Assembly (NCBI GenBank): GCA_020718125.1
Contig: DYDC01000201.1
Location: 1-5,378 of the forward strand
DNA from: Methylacidiphilum sp.
GTDB taxonomy: Bacteria > Verrucomicrobiota > Verrucomicrobiia > CAIQCK01
Direction of reading: 5' to 3'
DNA length: 5,378 nt
Shown: one piece after another, positions 5,348 through 5,378 of the stretch
How the letters are laid out: each line of letters starts with the position of its first letter
Position numbering within the stretch: the stretch's first letter is position 1
Notes under the pieces: model-generated
What the model was told of the DNA's origin: nothing
Database searches by the model: none
The model's input: only the letters and a program-made list of their open reading frames with translations
Position numbers and translations under genes: made by a program

Positions 5348-5378
5348 AGCACACCCCGCCGCCGAAAGCCGTTGCGCC

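Overview
The window is 5.4 kb of GC-rich bacterial chromosome with no plasmid, phage or transposase genes. A DUF4432 protein, an IPP-isomerase-like NUDIX domain, a short Cys-lipoprotein and a family of small palindromic intergenic repeats would fit a free-living Verrucomicrobiota-type bacterium, possibly sampled by metagenomics. That placement is a low-confidence inference because no marker gene here settles it.

Layout from left to right. On the + strand lie a complete DUF4432 gene (75-1211) and, 4 nt later, a broken TIGR01777/SDR39U1-family epimerase (1216-1690) that has lost its middle. A membrane-anchored protein with a DUF4352-like Ig-fold (1767-2342) follows, overlapping by ATGA a tiny lipoprotein (2339-2494). 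A 317-bp intergenic stretch (2495-2811) is packed with five related palindromic repeat copies, two of which form a 26-bp-arm hairpin. On the - strand, reading leftwards, come a 255-aa class I glutamine amidotransferase of the peptidase C26/PuuD type (5347-4580), rsmA/ksgA (4331-3453), and an in-frame chimera of an ABC ATPase N-terminus and a NUDIX hydrolase (3516-2812). Between the amidotransferase and rsmA, on the + strand, sits the headless C-terminus of a Spy/LTxxQ-like protein (4320-4535).

The genes do not form one pathway. The complete ones cover rRNA methylation (rsmA), probable hydrolysis of a gamma-glutamyl amide (PuuD-like), sugar-epimerase-fold chemistry of unknown substrate (DUF4432) and envelope proteins.

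The most striking point is structural. Three separate places look like gene-truncating deletion junctions: inside the epimerase (about 1610-1625), at the ABC/NUDIX join (about 3277-3291) and at the Spy-like/rsmA 5' boundary (about 4320-4350). At the first two, the junction bases can be read plausibly as either parent, as expected from short-homology deletions. The cluster is either a real record of local deletion or a set of assembly errors; reads across the junctions would decide. I found no convincing new defence or mobile system.
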